A stretch of 64,000 bases of DNA, from NCBI GenBank assembly GCA_045654885.1, contig JAZOOF010000031.1, forward strand, positions 21,039 to 85,038, written 5' to 3'. This document shows positions 1 to 11,000 of the stretch, one piece after another. A program made the translations under genes and the position numbers. Positions within the stretch are counted from its first letter, which is position 1; each line of letters opens with the position of its first letter. Origin of the DNA: HGM04593 sp045654885 (GTDB lineage: Bacteria; Bacteroidota; Bacteroidia; Bacteroidales; Bacteroidaceae). The notes under the pieces are model-generated. The model made no database searches, had not been told where the DNA came from, and saw only the letters and a program-made list of their open reading frames with translations.

Positions 1-2
1 AT

Positions 3-3000
3 TTGAAGAATATGCCGCAACTTGAGTCGCTCGACTTGCGCTACAACAGGATAAGCGATGTATATATAAGAGAGTCATATCAGCTTGACGACTTGAGCAA
101 GGTGAAACTCGGATGGCAGAGAGTTGAGGACAAAGATATTTCGCTTAAAAAGAATGTCGATGGCTTATATACTCATAATTATATAAAGAACAAAGTGCGT
201 TCATTTATCTCTGCGAAGAACGGCACAAATGTTATTGACTATAATGGTGACAACTACAAAGTTGAACTGAGGAGTGTCGATGACGCCGCCAATTTCGGAG
301 CCGAGGACCTTGACAGCGTTCTGCTGAACCATCTCCTGAAGAAAGCGGGATGCGAGGTTGAGAATCTCCGTAAGTGGACTGTGGAGCAGACAACTCTCGA
401 CATTTCAGGTCTTGGTGTAAACAGCATAAAGAACCTTTGGAATTGGATGCCTGCTCTTGTGGAGCTTAATGCAAGTGACAACAATTTGAAGGAACTCGAT
501 GTGGCTGCGTTCGCAAAACTCGAGAAACTGAATGCATCGAACAACTCGATACGTACATTCAATGTGCGTCCCGAGAACTCGATAAAGGAGCTTGTGCTCA
601 ACAATAACGAACTGCAGGCATTGCCGCTCGACAGGTTGACAAAACTGACACGTCTTGAGTGCAACAGGAATGCAATTGAGGTGATGTACCTCAATTCAAT
701 GCCAGGTCTGCTTGTACTTGATTGTTCAGCCAACCGTTTGACAGAACTTTATATGGACAAGCTTGTGAACCTGACAACACTCAAGTGCAGCAACAATGCA
801 TTCGAGGAGGGTAAACTGGTATTGCCCGCCGGAGTGAACATGAAGGTGTTCGAGGCCGAGAATGCATTGACCGGCATGTCGGAGATTAACCTGTCGGCGA
901 TGAACAGGCTTGAAAGGCTCAATCTCTCCAACAACGAGAATCTGAGGGATGTATATGTAAGCAGCACACCGACCACGCTGCAGTATATCGACCTGCATGG
1001 TTGCGAGAATCTCAGGACTCTGTGGCAGGGATACCGCAGCGGAACAACGGGCTTTAACCTTGTGGGCAGCGACAAGGCACCGACCTTCGGATGCCACTTC
1101 AGGTCATTAAGGGAGATTGACCTGTCGGGATGCCGAAAGCTGATTATCAACGAAATCACCTATAATGAGACAGATTACCCGGAACTCCGAAAGATTGATG
1201 TTACCGATTGCCTTATAATAGCAGTTAACCTCAAGAGTGCTCTGAAGGATGTTGCTCAGCTGACAGAAAAGGAGATGACCGAAGATGAGGCTCTTGCCGC
1301 ATTGCGTACTCAACTTGAGATTGTACCGGCTGTGTCCAATGAGGATATAATAAAGCTCCTTACTTATGTGGACATTACAGCGCTTTCTCAAAGCAGGAAG
1401 CAGACCGATGTGGCACTGATGAACAAGATTGCAGCAAGGGGTATAACTGCGGCCGATGTTCTCGAGGCCAAGGAGGCGTCTGAGTCTTCACGTACAATCA
1501 ATACAGCCGCAAGAAACGGTCGTGTATCGACGAGAACAGTTGCTTCATCGGCAACCAAATTGACCTCGTTATGTGTTGGTGCGCCTAACCGTATGGCCGG
1601 TCAGAGAGTGCCCGTAACGGTATATGACAAGAAGTGGTTTACACGCTGGGATGAGTGGAAAGATTGGCCCGAGAATAAACACACAACGTATATGGTATAT
1701 TACGATGAGGCCAATAACGAGACTGTTGAATATGACGAGTCTTTGGAAAAGGAAATCGAAGAGATAACCAAGGACGATGCAGCCATGCGTGCAGCCATGG
1801 GTGAGAACCTGTACGGTCATCTGAAGGAGAAACTGAGCCCCGACAGCCGTGCATTGCATGTGAAGGATGTTGAGGACTTTACAGAACTCAACTGTGCGTA
1901 TATGGACATTGTTGACCTCAACGGCATCATCAAGTATATGCCCGACCTCAAGGTGGTGAACGCCGAGGCTAATGAACTCAAGAGCATAGACCTCAAGAAT
2001 ATGCCGGTTCTTGACAGCCTTAATCTGTCGTACAATCCTGTTCTTGAGAAGCTCAACCTTGCAAAGGCTGCAAAGTGGCTGAACATTTCAAACTCGTTTG
2101 TGGATGATGCTGCATTTGACGAGGCTGTTACATCGGCTGCGCACAGCACTTTGATTGCCGACAACCTGACCGGTCCTGCCGAAATCTCAATCAATGCGAC
2201 CCCGGCAGGCTCGCCTTCTTACATTTCGATGAAGAACAGCGGCAAGCAGCTTACTATATTGAATTGCCATTCCGATGAATTGGTATTCGGCGGCAAGTCT
2301 TTGAAATTCAACTCCGATAAAGTGAGGTTCGATAGCCGCTCATGTTATGTAGGCAAGATTGTGCTCGATAGTAAGGATGAGCCTGTTGAACTGATATTCA
2401 CTACTGCCGATATGGCTCTGATGTGGATAAACAAGTGGGTTGATGACAACAAGGGTGCCAAGTTCACGATGACTGTGAATACAGGCAACAGTGAGGTTGA
2501 TACCAAATTCAACAACCAGCTGAACCTTGTGAACAGCGTAACAATGAATGGCGGTGTCAACATTACAAGTGAGATGAAGACTGTTGCAAACAACCTCATC
2601 CTTGGATATGTATGGGACGGAGCAATACCCGAAGGTATCCGACTCGATGAGGTACTTGACATGTTCGACCTGCACGAGAAGCGTTCCGAGGATGACGAGA
2701 GAATGCACAATGCAATGGGCACCAAGCTGCACGACAGCCTGAGAGAGAAGTTGGGCGTGAAGACAGAGTATGTTCACACAACTGATGTTGCCAAACTGCA
2801 GACTCTCGATTGTGCAAACATGGGTGTAACAGACCTTGGTATTGTAATGGACTACCTGCCTGTTGTCACAACGGTAAATGCTGCGGGTAACTCGTTCGGC
2901 ACTCTTGATATCAAGAAGAGTGGCCAGTTGAGTCTGCTCGACATCTCGGACAACAGCAAGTTGAGGAACTTCAGCACCCAGATGAAGGCAGTGCAGATGA

Positions 3001-4547
3001 AGCTGAACAACAGTTACATAAACCAGGCAATCTTCGATGCTGCGACTGCGAATGCAGGTACATTGGAGATTGACGGCAATGGCGGAACACAGTCGTTGAC
3101 ATTGAATGTGACTCCGGTACAGGGCAGCTCTTCGTTCGGAAAGGTGCAGACTGTGCAACTGTCGAAACTGAAGATGAGGAACACTAACCGTTATCTTGAC
3201 ATAACGAAGTGCTCTCTCGACTTGCTGGAGTTCGGCGGTGCAAGGCTCAAGTTCCCGGCTAACCTGTCAAGTGTGTCAATAAAAGATATTGAACTTGAAC
3301 GTTCATCGGTTATGGAGCTGCAGTTCGGTAGTGCCGACGTGGCATTGAAGTGGATGCTCGACTGGTGGGATGTCGCCAAGGGACAGAAACTGAAGATTAC
3401 TTTCTATAACGTCAAGGCCGGTTATGAATCGTTTGTGAAGACAAACTTCTACGACGGTGTGAACGATGCGCTTGCTGCGGGAATTACCGATGACCGTTAT
3501 ATCCCGTCATACTGCAAGAGTATAGTGGCTTTGGCTATCAATGGCGCTATTCCAAAGGGAGACGGTTATGCCGAGATGGAGAACCGCCTGAATACTCTTG
3601 GCATTATCGATGTACTCACCGAGGAGGACAAGAAACTGCACGCGGCATTGGGCACTGCGTTGACCGAGAATTTGAGGAAACGGCTTGTACCTGACAGGAA
3701 GTACCTGCATGTAGGTAACGTTGCAGAGCTGACGACACTCGATGCATCGGGTTACACGTTTGTTGACCCAACAACAACACTCGGCTTTATGCCTAAACTG
3801 AAGACTTTGATTACCGAGTACCACGAATTCGAGAGTCTGAACATAAGCAACCATCCTGTTGTGATGGACAAGTTGGTTATCGACAGTAACCCTTACTTTA
3901 CTACGTTGACTGCAAAGTCCAACCGTGTAAAGGAGATTCACCTCTCGTACAGCAGCATAAGCAATACTATCTTGACAAATGCCCTGAATGTTTGTTCGGG
4001 TACGGTATATGTATATGGCAATTATGGTCCGCAGCTGTTGACGTTGAACACAACTTACAATGCTTCGCTTACAATGCAGAACACCAACAGAATCTTGAAA
4101 CTCACCAAGTGTAACTTCAACACATTGAAGTTCGGCGGTAGCCGTCTGTGGTTTGCAGGTGACCTTGCGGCATGCAAGGTGAACAACCTTATTCTGCAGC
4201 GCACGGGCAGCACAAGCAGCGGTGTGATTGAGGTGAATTTCGCAACTGCCGATGTGGCACTCTCTGTAATTCAGAAGATTGCAACCGGCAAAACCGGTAC
4301 GGGTGTCAAGGTGAAGATTGTATTCAGCACCGGCAGCGCAACCAAGGACAAGGCTTTGAATGAATCGAGCCAGGTAAAGGCTATCAACGCGTTGTTGGTG
4401 AATGGCAAGACGGTTTCTACCTCTTTGTTGAATGAAGTGAACGGTTATCTGCACAATGCCGTGAAGAACAAGATATTGCCGGCCGGCTCAACATATGTGG
4501 CACCTGCAAGCACAAGTTCGAGCGGCTCATTCGGCAGGGTTTTATGA
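3..4547 (+). CDS. Large leucine-rich-repeat surface protein, 5' end outside the window
   Basis: The frame is open at the left edge and begins inside an LRR, so the true start and any signal peptide lie upstream. About 1514 residues are visible. Irregular LRRs with LxxLxxLxCxxN-like spacing fill residues 1-400. A unit of about 300 residues then appears three times, beginning near residues 590, 897 and 1208. Each unit opens with an acidic D/E-rich helix containing an A(M/L)G motif, then an LRR-like strand ladder, an L-x-FGG-x-x-L-x-F motif, and a closing AD-(V/M)-AL helix. The C-terminus is a Ser/Thr-rich tail without a clear sorting domain. It is first in a tightly spaced operon; the next gene starts 18 bp later. 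A cell-surface or secreted adhesive role is inferred from fold type and neighbours only. Confidence in coding is very high, in function low. Confidence 0.9.
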   Translation: MKNMPQLESLDLRYNRISDVYIRESYQLDDLSKVKLGWQRVEDKDISLKKNVDGLYTHNYIKNKVRSFISAKNGTNVIDYNGDNYKVELRSVDDAANFGAEDLDSVLLNHLLKKAGCEVENLRKWTVEQTTLDISGLGVNSIKNLWNWMPALVELNASDNNLKELDVAAFAKLEKLNASNNSIRTFNVRPENSIKELVLNNNELQALPLDRLTKLTRLECNRNAIEVMYLNSMPGLLVLDCSANRLTELYMDKLVNLTTLKCSNNAFEEGKLVLPAGVNMKVFEAENALTGMSEINLSAMNRLERLNLSNNENLRDVYVSSTPTTLQYIDLHGCENLRTLWQGYRSGTTGFNLVGSDKAPTFGCHFRSLREIDLSGCRKLIINEITYNETDYPELRKIDVTDCLIIAVNLKSALKDVAQLTEKEMTEDEALAALRTQLEIVPAVSNEDIIKLLTYVDITALSQSRKQTDVALMNKIAARGITAADVLEAKEASESSRTINTAARNGRVSTRTVASSATKLTSLCVGAPNRMAGQRVPVTVYDKKWFTRWDEWKDWPENKHTTYMVYYDEANNETVEYDESLEKEIEEITKDDAAMRAAMGENLYGHLKEKLSPDSRALHVKDVEDFTELNCAYMDIVDLNGIIKYMPDLKVVNAEANELKSIDLKNMPVLDSLNLSYNPVLEKLNLAKAAKWLNISNSFVDDAAFDEAVTSAAHSTLIADNLTGPAEISINATPAGSPSYISMKNSGKQLTILNCHSDELVFGGKSLKFNSDKVRFDSRSCYVGKIVLDSKDEPVELIFTTADMALMWINKWVDDNKGAKFTMTVNTGNSEVDTKFNNQLNLVNSVTMNGGVNITSEMKTVANNLILGYVWDGAIPEGIRLDEVLDMFDLHEKRSEDDERMHNAMGTKLHDSLREKLGVKTEYVHTTDVAKLQTLDCANMGVTDLGIVMDYLPVVTTVNAAGNSFGTLDIKKSGQLSLLDISDNSKLRNFSTQMKAVQMKLNNSYINQAIFDAATANAGTLEIDGNGGTQSLTLNVTPVQGSSSFGKVQTVQLSKLKMRNTNRYLDITKCSLDLLEFGGARLKFPANLSSVSIKDIELERSSVMELQFGSADVALKWMLDWWDVAKGQKLKITFYNVKAGYESFVKTNFYDGVNDALAAGITDDRYIPSYCKSIVALAINGAIPKGDGYAEMENRLNTLGIIDVLTEEDKKLHAALGTALTENLRKRLVPDRKYLHVGNVAELTTLDASGYTFVDPTTTLGFMPKLKTLITEYHEFESLNISNHPVVMDKLVIDSNPYFTTLTAKSNRVKEIHLSYSSISNTILTNALNVCSGTVYVYGNYGPQLLTLNTTYNASLTMQNTNRILKLTKCNFNTLKFGGSRLWFAGDLAACKVNNLILQRTGSTSSGVIEVNFATADVALSVIQKIATGKTGTGVKVKIVFSTGSATKDKALNESSQVKAINALLVNGKTVSTSLLNEVNGYLHNAVKNKILPAGSTYVAPASTSSSGSFGRVL

Positions 4548-4565
4548 TAATAAAATGAACAATAT

Positions 4566-6764
4566 ATGAAAAGATTATTTGAATTGAGAAGATTGGTTGT
4601 ACTGGCTGTGCTGTTGTTGGCGACAACGGCACAGGCCGGCAATGCGGTTGAGAGGATGCTGACATTGGAGGGGGATACCGTGAGGAGCCATACTACATGG
4701 GAGACGTTCTTTCTGCATACGCTGGCACGCCCCAAGGGCGACTGCGTGATGTTGCGTTGGGCACCCGACAAGTTCCCTGCATGGTACTTGGCAAACAAGT
4801 ATGGTTACAATGTACTGCGAACTGATGAGGCCGGGCGTGTGGATACCTTGGCAAAGAACCTTTTCCCAATGCCGTTGGAGGAGATGAAACAGCGCTTTGA
4901 ACCCTCGGACTCGCTGGCGGGTGCTGCGGCACAGATGCTCTACGGAAAGGGTTCGGAACTGGACAATGCGATAGCCAATGACGGTGCCGAAGGTATTGTG
5001 CAACTGTATGAGGAGCAGCAGACACGCTTTGCCTATGCTATGCTGCTTGCCGAGATACGCCCCGACCTGGCAAAGACAATGGCGCTTTTCTACGTGGACA
5101 GTACTGCGGCGAAGGGTAAGGAATACACCTACAAGGTTACGACCAACATCCCAAGAAAGGAGATGAACCTAATATACAAGGATGTGACTGTGGTGAACAA
5201 GAAAGCCCCGGTGCCGCAGTATAATCCTGTGATAAAGGATTCCATTGGTGTCGACGGTCGTTCGATACGTATATTCTGGCCTATGGATGTTGCATTCACG
5301 GTGTATGACATTGAGTGCCGCTACAACGGCGGGGAGTGGAAGAAACTGAATGAGCGTCCTTTCATGACTCTGCGTACTTATGAGGATGAGTCCGTAGCGC
5401 AGAACATATTCGAGCATGCCGGTATTGAGCCTGGCAGTTACGAGTTCCGTATATGCGGTTACGACTCGTTTGGCGAGAAGAGCGAGTACAGCAACGTGCA
5501 CAAGGTGGAACTGCCCGACGTGATTCCGCCTACAGCGCCGTTGATAAAGTACTTCAGACTTGAGCGCCCCGACGAAAATACCGTCATTGCCGACATGGTG
5601 TGGGAGAAGAACATTATGGAACCTGACTTTGTGGGATATGATATCTACTACTACAACCCGCAGATAGACAGCACCTGGGTGAAACTGAACGAGCAGTTGC
5701 TTGCTCCAAGTGATACGATATTCCGTTGTGAGGTGACATATCTGGGTACGGGCCGCGTGACAATCATGTCGGTGGATACATTGGGCAACACATCGGCAGC
5801 CATGCCGCAGGAGATGTTCATTGCCGACTTCACCGCGCCGGCTCCGCCTACCGGCCTTGAGTATGTGATGTCGCCCACGGGCAGCCTGCTTATCAAGTGG
5901 CAGGCAAGCAAGGACAAGGATGTTGCGGGATATCAGCTCTACTATGCCAACGATACTACACACACCTTTGTACAGAAGGCAGGACGCTCCACAAGGGGCA
6001 CTGCAATCTTCGATACGCTCAAGGTGAACGGCGTGGCGCAGAGGTATACTTATTACAGGCTGAAGGCCTATGACTACTCGGGCAACGAGTCCAAGTTCTC
6101 GCAGACTCTGCAGGTGAAGCGCAAGAATTATGACGCGCCGCGTCCGTGCCGAATAGACTCTATGTGGCAGGATACAAAGAGTGTATATATGAGTTGGTAT
6201 CCTTCATCGGAGTATGATGTGGAGAAATTCTACGTGTACCGTCGTTTGGAGGGCGAGGAGATTAACACACTCATTGGTGTGCTCCCCATCGACTCGGTGA
6301 AGAACGGTCGTCTTTATGTGACCGATTCGCCCGAGCCGAACCATACGAAACGATATTACTATCACATTGAGACGATGAATGAGACGGGTATAACATCGGA
6401 ACCTTCGCTCGAGGCCGGCTTCCTGCAGCGAGGTGAGATGCTGCTGCCGCTGAAGGTTGGCATGGGCGCCGTGTATCGCCCCGAAGACAAGCATGTGTTC
6501 ATAGCCTGGGATCTTACCGGACTGACTGATGAACTGCTTGATGAAGGACTCTACTTCTGTATATACAAGAAGTGGGACGGTGAGGATTTCTTCCGTCACA
6601 TCGATTCGCCAAGGATTGACGCACGCACAGCCACCGACCGCTACATGGAGCCGGGCGATGCTGCCGAGTACCGCATCAGGGTGCGCTCAAGGGACGGACG
6701 CTTCAGCCGATACTCGAATGTGGTGAGAGTGGAGATACCTGAAGAGGAAGAAGAAAAGAAATGA
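4566..6764 (+). CDS. Secreted multi-domain fibronectin type III protein
   Basis: This 732-residue protein has an N-terminal signal peptide with a basic start, a Leu/Val-rich core and a TAQA-type cleavage region near residue 25. From about residue 220 onward it carries several fibronectin type III-like beta-sandwich repeats, recognisable from PPTAP and APAPPTGL linkers and the repeated pattern of Trp, Tyr and YRLKAYD-type strands. No catalytic motif is visible. It sits 18 bp after the LRR gene and 31 bp before a lipoprotein gene, so co-transcription is likely. FN3 arrays usually serve as spacers or binding modules in exported proteins; the ligand cannot be inferred. The C-terminus ends in a Glu/Lys run, not a type IX sorting tail. 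Confidence 0.85.
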   Translation: MKRLFELRRLVVLAVLLLATTAQAGNAVERMLTLEGDTVRSHTTWETFFLHTLARPKGDCVMLRWAPDKFPAWYLANKYGYNVLRTDEAGRVDTLAKNLFPMPLEEMKQRFEPSDSLAGAAAQMLYGKGSELDNAIANDGAEGIVQLYEEQQTRFAYAMLLAEIRPDLAKTMALFYVDSTAAKGKEYTYKVTTNIPRKEMNLIYKDVTVVNKKAPVPQYNPVIKDSIGVDGRSIRIFWPMDVAFTVYDIECRYNGGEWKKLNERPFMTLRTYEDESVAQNIFEHAGIEPGSYEFRICGYDSFGEKSEYSNVHKVELPDVIPPTAPLIKYFRLERPDENTVIADMVWEKNIMEPDFVGYDIYYYNPQIDSTWVKLNEQLLAPSDTIFRCEVTYLGTGRVTIMSVDTLGNTSAAMPQEMFIADFTAPAPPTGLEYVMSPTGSLLIKWQASKDKDVAGYQLYYANDTTHTFVQKAGRSTRGTAIFDTLKVNGVAQRYTYYRLKAYDYSGNESKFSQTLQVKRKNYDAPRPCRIDSMWQDTKSVYMSWYPSSEYDVEKFYVYRRLEGEEINTLIGVLPIDSVKNGRLYVTDSPEPNHTKRYYYHIETMNETGITSEPSLEAGFLQRGEMLLPLKVGMGAVYRPEDKHVFIAWDLTGLTDELLDEGLYFCIYKKWDGEDFFRHIDSPRIDARTATDRYMEPGDAAEYRIRVRSRDGRFSRYSNVVRVEIPEEEEEKK

Positions 6765-6795
6765 TTGGCCAAAGTTTCAATATAATGCAAGGACA

Positions 6796-7497
6796 ATGAA
6801 ACTGATAAGTAAAATATTTATGCTGTGTGCGGCTGTGACGGTGTGCTCATGTGGCGAGATGTTCAACTTTGAGACTGAACAGCCGAAGCCTGACGGACTG
6901 TACCTGTCGCATCACGAGATTGACCTGCATGTGGGGGATACCATCACCTTCGGCACGGAACTTGTGCCGGACACGGTGCGGGCTTCATACTACTGGCTGG
7001 TGAAGGGTGATGAGGAGGCCGTGGAGCTTGCAGGACGCAAGCTGCGTGCAATGAAACCGGGCAGGGCTCTGGTGGTTGTGCAGGCGCAGACACTGAACAT
7101 GGACAACACTGAGAATGTGGTGGCCGACAGCTGTTATGTGAACGTGTTCGAGTGGCAGGAGTGCGACCCGCGTGAGTTCCTGTATGAGACGGTGCTATAC
7201 TCGTCGCTGACAGTGGACGGTGTGCAGATGACCGACTCGCTGGGCAGGACACGTCTGGTGGCTGTGGTGGATGGCGAGGTGCGTGCGGATGCCGAGATGC
7301 GCAAGGAGAACGGCATACCATATCTGCAGATGAGAATAAAGGGTTCGTGGCCGGGTGAGGAGGCGACGATTGAGTGCTATGTGCCCGAGATGTATGAACG
7401 CTTTGTGTTTGGGACACTTATACTGGATGGTGAGACACATGGCACGCTATCCGATTTGAAACGTTACCGTGGTGTGAGCCGCAATTATGGAAAATGA
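6796..7497 (+). CDS. Lipoprotein with Ig-like (Big_2-type) domain
   Basis: The 233-residue product begins with a type II signal peptide; the lipobox is VCSC, giving a lipidated Cys near residue 19. Residues of about 40-105 look like a bacterial Ig-like fold: a VGDTITF strand, an SYYWLV strand and a GRALVVVQA strand typical of Big_2 domains. The remainder is beta-rich with no motif I recognise. It is the third gene of the operon and is followed 15 bp later by the next gene. An outer-membrane-anchored partner for the secreted proteins around it is an inference from position. Confidence 0.8.
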   Translation: MKLISKIFMLCAAVTVCSCGEMFNFETEQPKPDGLYLSHHEIDLHVGDTITFGTELVPDTVRASYYWLVKGDEEAVELAGRKLRAMKPGRALVVVQAQTLNMDNTENVVADSCYVNVFEWQECDPREFLYETVLYSSLTVDGVQMTDSLGRTRLVAVVDGEVRADAEMRKENGIPYLQMRIKGSWPGEEATIECYVPEMYERFVFGTLILDGETHGTLSDLKRYRGVSRNYGK

Positions 7498-7512
7498 TAA
7501 AATGACTATGAT

Positions 7513-8019
7513 ATGAAAAAGTTGGTTATTCTTCTTTTGGCTATCCTGTTCACTGCGCCTGTAATGGCCGATGGCGAACAGAAACAGTTTGACAAGGTGG
7601 TGATTGCACTTGTTGATGGTCGTGTGTTCGATATTGAGATTGATGCCGAATCCTATATATATTCATACACTACCGAAAAGGATGGACAGGTAATGCAGAT
7701 GGTGGAGGTTCTGGGCGTGAGCGAAGATTATATGTTCGAACGCGACGAGATAAAGTCGATGAGGTTCGTGGAGGCTGTGCTCACCGGCATTGACAATGTG
7801 ACCGAGGTGACCGAGCAGAACCCTATGAGATTTATTGACGGTGAACTGGTGTTCCATGGCTCATTACATGGGCAGACTTTGTATGTGTATGATGCTGCCG
7901 GAAAACAGGTGTTGATGGCTGCTGTAAATGCCGCAGCGAATTTGTCGCTGGATATTCTGCCCAAGGGTACATACCTGGCAAAGGTGAAGGAGTGCAAACT
8001 TAAAGTTGTGGTGAGATGA
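7513..8019 (+). CDS. Small exported protein with type IX sorting-like C-terminus
   Basis: This 168-residue protein has a clear signal peptide (MKK start, hydrophobic core, VMAD cleavage region near residue 20). The last 65 or so residues have the strand pattern of a Por_Secre_tail domain: YVYDAAGKQVL, then LDILPKGTYLAKV, then a final basic strand ending in VVVR. Such domains direct cargo through the type IX secretion system in Bacteroidota. The middle of the protein is short, so it may be little more than a sorted module. Its stop codon overlaps the start of the next gene by 4 bp, indicating translational coupling. Confidence 0.75.
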   Translation: MKKLVILLLAILFTAPVMADGEQKQFDKVVIALVDGRVFDIEIDAESYIYSYTTEKDGQVMQMVEVLGVSEDYMFERDEIKSMRFVEAVLTGIDNVTEVTEQNPMRFIDGELVFHGSLHGQTLYVYDAAGKQVLMAAVNAAANLSLDILPKGTYLAKVKECKLKVVVR

Positions 8020-11000
8020 AAAGGTTCGTTAGATATCTGATAATGACATCGGTAGCCATCATGATGGCTGTGCCCGGTGCAATGGCGCAGGTGGACTTGC
8101 AAAAATCGTTTGGCGTGATGCGCAAGGACAACAAGGACTTCATGCTGCCCGAGGGCGGTAACTGGAAAATTACATTCTCGAACAAGGATTCTTTGAACAA
8201 CGAGTACGAGAAACCTGTACAGATGGTTTTCGACGGTGCACTGACACCTGACAGTACCGGGATTTATATAAGTGATATTGACAGCCTTATGTTTGAGGTG
8301 CCCGAAATGGAGTATGCTGCGGGCGTGTTCGAGATTGGCGAGGAGTTGTTCCAATACATTGTGGAGAGCGATTCGGCCAGGACAATATACTTCAGGATTG
8401 ACTGTCTTACGAAGACTCTTGTACCTAAGGTGGGGCAGAAGGTTATATGCAATATCTATAGAGATAAACTGCCGTATGGCTTCATGGGACGTGTGGAGAG
8501 TATGGGAGTGGACTATGAAAAAGGCCGGGTTGAGATGAAATGTACTCCATTGCCTCTTGAAGAGGTGTACGAAGTGCTTTATGCTTGCGGTGTGAGCGGC
8601 ATAAAGGACGAGGACGAGGTGGTGCCGCAGGATGTGATTGAGAGAAGGGCTGTACGCAAGCGTGTGGACACCGACACTTCGGTTGATGTGGGAGTCGGTG
8701 ACGGCAAGGTTGAGGTTAACAGTAATGCCAATGTCGAGAAGAAAATGAAGTTCAAAGGCAGGCTTACGATAAGCGACAGCGGCCAGGTAAAGGTGGAAGA
8801 TATTACCGGCAAGGATGATGATGATGACAGTGATGCGCCAATCACGGTTGTGGCTGAGGGCGAGACAATACTCTCGGCCAATGCTTCCGTAATGATAGAC
8901 AATAGCATTGGTCTAAAGAAGATTAAATGTACGGTGGGGCTTTCTATGTCGGGAAAGATAACCTTTGACGCAAAAGTGGAACTGAAGCCCGAAGATGATT
9001 ATCTGGAGAAGGATTTCCTTACCATAAACGTTCCGGTGGTGCTGATTCCCGGATTGACAATCAATGTTGACGTGGGATTTACTTGGACATATCTGTTTGA
9101 GGCAAGCCTGCATGCCGAGGCCGAGATTAAGATTGACCGAACAGCCGGCTTTGAGATTGACGGTGCCAGCAAGGATGTGATATGGGATAATAATAATGAG
9201 AATGTCGAGAGTGGCGATAAATTGTTTGAGAGCGACGCGTCGGGTGAGATAAAACTCAAGGGTGAGTTTTTCATTGCGTTGCACTTGAAGGTTGGTATTG
9301 GTCTTCTGGGCGAAGGACTTGAGTTCCAGTTGAAGGTGGGTACCGGACCTAAAGTGGCGGCTCAGTTGACATACAAGTTCGGGCAGAGAACCGAAAAACT
9401 TTCCGATGACTTGGAATGGCTTGCCGAAAGGGAGGAGATATACAAGGGACTCAATGCGGATACATATTTTAAGTTGCAATGGGGATTCTTGATTGACGTT
9501 GTATTTTCTATTGGAGACGGGGCATGGACGTTCCAGGCCAGTGAGTGGATGAAGAAACTCGGTATAGAGAATGTTGTTTTCATTGATTTGTGGGTGCTGA
9601 ATGCAACTCCGGGAACAGACAAGATTGATGACCGTCATCTGGCACAGGATGAGCGCAAATATACGGGTACCCTGAAGAATAAATTGAATCTTATATTCTC
9701 ATATGATGCGGCATTGATGTTTGTTGATGTGTCGCCGGGTGCAGCGAAAGATGGAGCACCGGACTTGCTTCTTGAGAGTATGGGTGAGTTCAAGGCAATA
9801 TCGCCCAACAATGTAAAATATGTTGCCAGACTGCACGACCAGGAGCAGTTATGGGGACGCAAGATTGCTGTATATCCGTTGGCATATAACCCGTTCTTCA
9901 CAGGCTATGGCGTTATGGGCAAGATGGACGAGTTCTACATACCGTATGAGGTGAAGATGACGAAGTCTGATATGCAGTACGAGTATTGCGACCTTGAGGG
10001 ACAATTCGAGAAGGAGGCTCTTGATAATCCATATATTACCGAGGGTGGTTTCATATTCACTGACAATGCAGGCAATGAGTTCGAGCGAATCAAGATGTTC
10101 GAGTACACTACGCCGGTATCAAATGTGATGAAGACAATGATTTACCGCAAGGACTTCACGCCCGAGAAATTCAAGGTGAAGGCATATCTGTATGATGGTG
10201 CAAATGATGTATATACATACAGCCATCTGTGGGATGCCGGATTCAAGGATTACTATTCGCCCGCAACACTCGACCCGACGGAAATAACGGCTGTCGGTGC
10301 AGTGCTCAATGGCAAGGCGCACCAGTCATTGTTCGACGAGGAGAACATGGACCACACGACAAGCAAGTTCAATGTGGGATTCGTCTATAACCCGGGTAAT
10401 GCCAAGGCTACCGATCCGTTCGGCAATTTGGGGCACACTGATTTTACATGGGATGTGGGTGGCCAGCTTGAACCGGATACCGAGTACCGTTACCGTGCCA
10501 TTGTGGTTGACAACACTACAAACAGAACGTATGACGGAAATGAGATAGTCTTCAAGACCAAGCCTGTGTTCCATGACTTCAAGGTAGAGGCAAGCATTGA
10601 CAATGTGGGCCTGCTTGTGATGGTTGACAGGGGTTATGTGGGAGTGACCAACCGTAGCAAGTATAAGTTCGTGGTGTCCGAGGACAAGAATACCTGGGAG
10701 GATGACGGTTTTGTCGTCAAGGATTCGGAGATGAAGGACCGTAGCGAGTATCTCGATGAAATGGTGATTGTGAGGGTGATTGATGCAAAGTACGATGATT
10801 TTGCACGCGATGATGTGAAGGATGACTATGACCTTGTGGTACTAACCGAGAAAGGATGGGTGCCGGGCAGGACATATTATGCCAAGGTTATATATGATGA
10901 TGGGGTGAGGCCGCGCGTGGAGACAGATGTGCTTGAATTCAAGATACCGGACCCGATAGGCAATATGGTCGAAAATCCCGGTTCTGATGAAGCGGAGATG

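Noticed and set aside
2340..3158. 272-codon open frame on the minus strand
   Set aside because: Lies entirely within the LRR gene. His/Cys/Val-rich composition is what the reverse strand of LRR codons gives.
3507..4454. 315-codon open frame on the minus strand
   Set aside because: Reverse-strand shadow of the LRR gene; Cys/Gln-rich and without domain features.
5169..5963. 264-codon open frame on the minus strand
   Set aside because: Reverse-strand shadow of the FN3 gene, with no start context or homology.
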